DNA of 64,000 bases from Nannobrachium achirus. Its lineage: Eukaryota > Chordata > Actinopteri > Myctophiformes > Myctophidae. A program made the position numbers and the translations under genes. The stretch spans positions 61,596,894-61,660,893 of the forward strand of contig OY997639.1 of the NCBI GenBank assembly GCA_963921795.1, given 5' to 3'. This document shows positions 63,472 through 64,000 of the stretch, in pieces; position 1 is the stretch's first letter; each line of letters begins with the position of its first letter. The notes under the pieces were generated by a model. The model was not told the DNA's origin. It saw nothing but the letters and a program-made list of their open reading frames with translations, and searched no databases.

Positions 63472-63754
63472 CAGTGGTTCTCAACCTGTAGGTCGGGACC
63501 CCCAGGGGGGTCCCCAAATTATTTTGGGGGGTCGCCAACTTAACGTGCAACATTGTTTTCTCACTCAACAGTAAACAAACCAACCAACATAAGTATAAGT
63601 GTATAGAGGTTATCTGCACATTTCTAAAGTGACAATTTAACGACTTTTAAATAAGAGTATTTAAGACTCTAAAATGACAAATTAAACATTGGCCAAATAT
63701 AGTTAAAATATGATAATTTTGGGGGTCACAGCCTGAAAAGGTTGAGAACCACTG
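63472..63754. mobile_element. hAT (Charlie-like) MITE with perfect 8-bp target duplication
   Basis: Perfect 15-bp inverted termini CAGTGGTTCTCAACC / GGTTGAGAACCACTG, flanked by exact GTCTAAGG on both sides (63464-63471, 63755-63762). Same family as 20047-20478 but without the hairpin module. Confidence 0.95.
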
Positions 63755-64000
63755 GTCTAAGGAGTCTGTCGTTGGTCTGTTTTTTGTCTTAGGTGGTGGT
63801 CTTTAACCGTTTTTCAATAGTTGTGCCCAGATGGTAGCTAAAAACATAATCTTCTGGCTACTGCGAGACTTCATAGCCCACATCAATGCCAACAGTTCTT
63901 CTTGGGTCACACAGTAGTAGCTCTCAGCACGTTTCAAGGAACAGCTGTGATATGCAACCAATCTTTATCCACTCTTCCTCTCCTGAGACAGCACTGCGCC

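Overview
The window is nuclear DNA from a ray-finned (teleost) fish. The evidence is a split vertebrate gene with GT-AG introns, teleost-type DNA-transposon and SINE debris, remnants of LINE reverse transcriptase, and a very high load of long pure (CA)n/(GT)n microsatellites: about 19 tracts of 30-180 bp totalling roughly 2 kb, plus a ~575-bp tetranucleotide array and five G or C runs of 20 bases or more. Such simple-repeat density recalls cod-like (gadiform) genomes, but that placement is inference.

One protein-coding gene is well supported. It lies on the minus strand and runs off the left edge: the 5' portion of a nectin / poliovirus-receptor-like cell adhesion molecule, closest by eye to nectin-2/PVR. 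Four coding exons are visible: exon 1 (signal peptide, 58715-58787), exon 2 (first part of the IgV domain, 8714-8823), exon 3 (rest of IgV, 4903-5152) and exon 4 (IgC1-type second domain, 1802-2095). Splice sites and phases (1, 0, 1, 1) agree throughout and give an open frame of 242 codons plus one base. The three nectin-family IgV signatures (TQ, A-x6-G, T-Y-P-x-G) are present. The third Ig domain, transmembrane segment and cytoplasmic tail must lie left of base 1. The putative 5'UTR and promoter lie at about 58788-59280.

Nearly all the rest is intron. Intron 1 is about 49.9 kb (8824-58714). It holds microsatellites, a tRNA-derived SINE with an exact 14-bp target duplication (18386-18593), hAT-like elements (10043-10404, 14819-15207, 20047-20478, 22925-23324, 51229-51618, 57904-58279), elements flanked by TAA/TTA (36906-38219, 40331-40670), foldback elements (17188-17494, 33483-33861, 46026-46258), a LINE reverse-transcriptase remnant (about 27900-28020) and a CpG-dense block with a 41-codon ORF (35508-35655). 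No second gene inside the intron could be established. A + strand terminal-exon-like segment at 32212-32280 is a weak candidate. The 59.3-64 kb flank is intergenic repeat DNA with an L2-like LINE remnant, another hAT element with a perfect 8-bp target duplication, and a minisatellite.

The most unusual pattern is a small palindromic module (core GATCTACAAGCTCACAACGC and its reverse complement, often followed about 80-100 bp later by a TTAAGTGGTTAA-like motif). It recurs about 14 times, inside elements with different termini, and is present in one but absent from another copy of the same hAT family. A second pattern of interest is that the donors of exons 2 and 3 (and weakly exon 4) are followed within about 30 nt by CA or UG repeats in the transcript, the binding sequences of known splicing regulators.
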